Assembly: GCA_947646415.1 (NCBI GenBank)
Contig: CANSGN010000015.1
Span: 1-36,029 of the forward strand
Length of the DNA: 36,029 nucleotides
Direction of reading: 5' to 3'
Origin: an uncultured Clostridia bacterium
Lineage (GTDB): Bacteria; Bacillota; Clostridia; Christensenellales; UBA3700
Each line of letters opens with the position of its first letter. The stretch's first letter is position 1. Positions 33,640 through 36,029 of the stretch are shown here, in pieces. Under the pieces are notes generated by a model that saw only the letters and a program-made list of their open reading frames with translations, was not told where the DNA came from and ran no database searches. A program made the translations under genes and the position numbers.

Positions 33640-33996
33640 TTATTTATTCTTTTTATATGTACTACCACAAGCTTTGCAAGTAATCTCCAAGTCATAAACG
33701 GATAATTTTTTATCCAATATTGTAATCAACGGCTCGGAATCTTTTGGGCAACAAAGCCTGTTTTTTATTGTTACAAGTTCATCTTCGGATAAATTACCCT
33801 CCACACTATCCGCAAAATCAATCTCCATACTGCCGCATGAGCCGCAATTACAAGTATACTTAAACTTAATTTTGTCATAAGTTTGATAGCATAAATTGCC
33901 TATATTTTCGCCGCAGGCGTCACAGTATATCCAACCGCCATAATTGTTTGCTAAGCGTGTATTTGTTAAATTTTTGTTTTTAATTTCTTTTGCCAT
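33640..33996 (-). CDS. Cysteine-rich zinc-ribbon-like protein, 118 aa
   Basis: The protein has ten cysteines, most in CxxC pairs: C25/C28 (CDACGENIG), C49/C51/C54 (CNCGSCG), C82/C83 (LCCP) and C107/C110 (CKACG). This suggests two treble-clef or rubredoxin-like metal sites. No catalytic motif is seen and I do not recognise the family. A full AGGAGGA site lies 7 nt before the ATG. It is downstream of the pentapeptide-repeat gene on the same strand with a 108-nt gap. Confidence 0.75.
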   Translation of the reverse strand: MAKEIKNKNLTNTRLANNYGGWIYCDACGENIGNLCYQTYDKIKFKYTCNCGSCGSMEIDFADSVEGNLSEDELVTIKNRLCCPKDSEPLITILDKKLSVYDLEITCKACGSTYKKNK

Positions 33997-34104
33997 TTGT
34001 ATTCCTCCTAAAGTTTGTTCTTATATTTTTATTAATTTACTTTAATCATAAGGTAAAAAAATAATGCACTATTGTACTAAACCTTACGAAAATCGATACT
34101 TTTT

Positions 34105-34683
34105 TCAATTTTCTATAATAATATCCAAATACTTTAATAACAAAATAGCTTCTTCCCTTGAAAATTTAGCACCTTTTATAAGATTATTCAAAGGGTTTAT
34201 TTCATATCCTTTTGCCTCTCTAAAATCTGCTTTTTTCAAATCACATTCCGAAAAATGAGTATTCTTCAAATCACAGTTTTTAAACTTGCTTTCACTTAAA
34301 TTGCAACGTATAAAATTGCTATCAACTATGCTTGACTTTTTAAAATCAAATTTTTTAAAGTTCGTTTTTTCAAACTCATTGTATTTCAAATAGCAGTCTT
34401 CAAGCCTGCCGATAGGAAATGAAATACTTCCGCTGTCTAAACTTGTCCAATTAAGTCCTACTATCGTACAAACAATAAATTCTGCAAACAATAAGCTTAC
34501 ATTTTTTGTTTTTAGTCCTACAAACGAACAATCGATAAATTTACATTCGGAAAAAGCGACATTAAACAAATGACATTCACTGAATTTGCAATTTTCAAAC
34601 ACGCAGTCTACAAATTCCATGTCAAAAATATTTTCCTTTTCTATAGTTAAATCTTTAAAGTTTTTATCGCTAAATGTTTGCAT
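34105..34683 (-). CDS. Pentapeptide-repeat protein
   Basis: The 192-residue protein shows the five-residue periodicity of the pentapeptide beta helix, here with the variant centre F-x-x-C/(A)-x: for example FVDCVFENCKFSECHLF near residues 24-40, FSECKFIDCSF, and FIRCNLSESKFKNCDLKNTHF near 123-143. A break without repeats (about 58-100) splits it into two coils, as in Qnr-like proteins. The C-terminus is a short helical cap (EEAILLLKYLDIIIEN). GAGAGGA precedes the ATG. A role in binding DNA gyrase would be a guess; function is open. Confidence 0.88.
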   Translation of the reverse strand: MQTFSDKNFKDLTIEKENIFDMEFVDCVFENCKFSECHLFNVAFSECKFIDCSFVGLKTKNVSLLFAEFIVCTIVGLNWTSLDSGSISFPIGRLEDCYLKYNEFEKTNFKKFDFKKSSIVDSNFIRCNLSESKFKNCDLKNTHFSECDLKKADFREAKGYEINPLNNLIKGAKFSREEAILLLKYLDIIIEN

Positions 34684-34732
34684 TCATCCTCTCAATTAAA
34701 TTGTTTTTATATTTCCAAACAAATTATTTCAT

Positions 34733-35443
34733 TCAATAATTTTTGCAATGCGTTATTTTTTTTGCAAATAAGCTTAAACTTTCCAATGCTTTATCCCCTC
34801 TTTCGACTATATCTGCAAATGTCGTAATATTTTGCAGCAATAGGTTGTTTTCTTTTGCATTATAACACACGGATTGCAATTTTAGTTGCTTATTTGTTAT
34901 AAAAATGTATTTATAAAAATGCAAAAATTTATTCGCCGATTTTGTTGATACTAACCTTGTGTTTACATTGTTGTCTTTTTCTTTTGTCTTAATATTACTT
35001 AGCATTAAAATATTACTTCCGTCATCCAAATATTTGATAAATGGCAAAAAAATCAAATCGTAATCTACTGAATAACTATACAAATTGGATACATGTTTTT
35101 CAATATCAAATAATGACAACGAATACATATTTAAATATGCTAAATACAATTTGTTGTTATCGGTTATCTTTTTCAATTTACCGTCTTTAATATTATACAA
35201 GCAATCTTTATATAGCACTTTTACTTGATTTCTTTTTATTTCTACAGCACAAGGCACTTGTTGGGCGTCATAAATTACAAATAAATCACTACCGCATTTA
35301 AGTGCATCATTTTCATAAAAATGTCTATAAGTAAAAAATATAAAAGCTAATCCGCATAATACTGTAGTTAAAATTAACGCTATAAAGCCATCAAAATTTT
35401 TTGTTTTACTATACACATAGTAAGTAACTGCAAGCATAAGCAT
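34733..35443 (-). CDS. Membrane protein, C-terminal part of a frame-shifted gene
   Basis: This 236-codon frame begins at an internal ATG with no ribosome site, inside what would be a membrane span (MLMLAVTYYVYSK), then a second span (FIALILTTVLCGLAFIFF) and a 180-residue soluble domain. The preceding frame on the same strand ends within this one after a hydrophobic run that matches the missing first half of the span. Dropping one base from the seven-A run at 35454-35460 joins both into one protein of about 310 residues. I see them as one gene, broken, wrongly read, or expressed by slippage. Family not recognised. Confidence 0.6.
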   Translation of the reverse strand: MLMLAVTYYVYSKTKNFDGFIALILTTVLCGLAFIFFTYRHFYENDALKCGSDLFVIYDAQQVPCAVEIKRNQVKVLYKDCLYNIKDGKLKKITDNNKLYLAYLNMYSLSLFDIEKHVSNLYSYSVDYDLIFLPFIKYLDDGSNILMLSNIKTKEKDNNVNTRLVSTKSANKFLHFYKYIFITNKQLKLQSVCYNAKENNLLLQNITTFADIVERGDKALESLSLFAKKITHCKNY

Positions 35444-35666
35444 TGTTAAACAGAAAAAAAGTTGTCATCAATTTAAAATAACTGCCATCAGTATGATTAA
35501 TAATTCCGTCTTTAAATTTTAAAGCAATATTTTTGTCCAACTCTAGATTACTTTTATTATAAGACTTTGTTTTTACAAAATGCAAAGGCTCTTTGTCGTT
35601 TACTAATATTTCCTTAATTATATTAAATTCGTCATTTTCTTCTATTAAAAATTTCGGTGCATTCAT
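35409..35666 (-). CDS. N-terminal part of the frame-shifted membrane-protein gene
   Basis: This 85-codon frame starts MNAPKFLIEENDE and ends TTFFLFNNAYACSYLLCV just after the seven-A run at 35454-35460. The last residues before the run (KLMTTFF) continue naturally into the span of the next frame after a one-base shift. There is no ribosome site; the -10 box of a good promoter ends 6 nt before the ATG, so the mRNA may be leaderless. An in-frame TGA lies upstream, so no earlier start is possible. Function unknown. Confidence 0.6.
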   Translation of the reverse strand: MNAPKFLIEENDEFNIIKEILVNDKEPLHFVKTKSYNKSNLELDKNIALKFKDGIINHTDGSYFKLMTTFFLFNNAYACSYLLCV

Positions 35667-35672
35667 ATAAAA

Positions 35673-35701
35673 ATTATAACATTTAAAAACTCAAAAATCA
35701 A
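35673..35701 (-). promoter_or_regulatory. Promoter placing the start codon at +1
   Basis: On the minus strand TTGATT (35696-35701), 17 nt, TATAAT (35673-35678). The A of the ATG (35666) is the seventh base after the -10, the normal distance to the transcription start. Confidence 0.6.
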
Positions 35702-35841
35702 TACTATCAATTAAATTATAGAATAAACTATTTAATAAGCAACATATTTTTATCGCTCATTCAAAAATTACTTAAAAAAATCCTTCCCCTCCCCCAACGA
35801 TAAACATAAATAATTTAATTTTAAAAATAAGCAAAAATCTA

Positions 35842-35870
35842 TTGACAAACTATTATTAATTTGATATACT
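35842..35870 (+). promoter_or_regulatory. Sigma-A promoter of tRNA-Ser
   Basis: TTGACA (35842-35847), 17 nt, TATACT (35865-35870); the mature tRNA begins 14 nt downstream. Confidence 0.8.
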
Positions 35871-35883
35871 ACAATAGCATTAA

Positions 35884-35972
35884 GGAGAGTTGGCCGAGCG
35901 GTTTAAGGCGCTAGTCTTGAAAACTAGTGATGGGTAACACCACCTGGGGTTCGAATCCCTAACTCTCCGCCA
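35884..35972 (+). tRNA. tRNA-Ser(UGA)
   Basis: The 89-nt gene folds as a class II tRNA: acceptor GGAGAGT (35884-35890) pairs with ACTCTCC (35962-35968), discriminator G, encoded CCA (35970-35972). The anticodon stem CTAGT/ACTAG holds loop CTTGAAA with anticodon TGA, reading UCA codons. A long variable arm (about TGATGGGTAACACCA) and TTCGAATC T-loop confirm tRNA-Ser. It has its own promoter and a terminator. Confidence 0.97.
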
Positions 35973-35987
35973 TTAAAAAATAAATAT

Positions 35988-36011
35988 CCCCACGTTAAAC
36001 GTGGGGTTTTT
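35988..36011 (+). terminator. Terminator of tRNA-Ser
   Basis: CCCCACG (35988-35994) and CGTGGGG (36000-36006) with a 5-nt loop, followed by TTTTT. Confidence 0.92.
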
Positions 36012-36029
36012 CACATACGGGTATAACCC

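Overview
The window reads as a chromosomal segment of a low-GC, Gram-positive-type bacterium, most likely an uncultured member of the Clostridia (Bacillota). Reasons: the housekeeping order yicC-gmk-rpoZ-coaBC, a pcrA-ligA pair, DUF4364, TSCPD and EFR1 families, a PadR-DUF1700-DUF4097 cassette, strong AGGAGG-type ribosome binding sites, near-consensus sigma-A promoters (TTGACA-N17-TATAAT occurs several times), AT-rich spacers and TGA used as a stop. The exact taxon cannot be settled from the sequence alone. Most genes lie on the minus strand.

Layout. Positions 1-7.3 kb (minus): a nucleotide/CoA/RNA-polymerase operon (yicC, gmk, rpoZ, start of coaBC), then the DNA repair pair pcrA and a divergent ligA, preceded by an unknown helical protein. 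7.4-8.6 kb (plus): an HPr-like protein lacking the phosphorylatable histidine, translationally coupled to a DUF4364 protein, then a TSCPD protein. 8.7-11.4 kb (minus): two envelope proteins sharing a BamE/SmpA-like module, one of them fused to zinc ribbons, five membrane spans and a BspA-like leucine-rich end. 11.4-11.7 kb: a non-coding element with two near-identical long palindromes around a perfect promoter and a structured RNA of about 100 nt. 11.7-17.5 kb (minus): operon membrane protein - ABC ATPase - pyrE - HIT, and operon yitT - MacB-like ABC exporter. 17.6-20.1 kb (plus): sodium:alanine symporter and rubrerythrin, each with its own promoter and terminator. 20.2-24.0 kb (minus): a five-gene operon of small membrane and unknown proteins, including a TfoX N-domain protein and a pair of four-span paralogues. 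24.1-28.5 kb (minus): EFR1 flavodoxin-ferredoxin, MATE exporter, and the PadR-DUF1700-DUF4097 cassette with an obvious PadR operator over its promoter. 28.6-35.7 kb: an accessory-looking stretch with two tandem Sel1-repeat proteins behind a TetR regulator, a divergent two-span protein, a membrane protein, a cysteine-rich zinc-binding-type protein, a pentapeptide-repeat protein, and a membrane-protein gene split by a one-base shift at a run of seven A. The window ends with tRNA-Ser(UGA) and its terminator.

Most worth a second look: the palindrome-flanked promoter/RNA element at 11437-11604 beside the BamE-like gene pair; the TetR-Sel1-Sel1 operon with its divergent partner; and the homopolymer frameshift plus apparently leaderless start at 35.4-35.7 kb. 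No mobile element, CRISPR array, recombinase or phage gene was seen.
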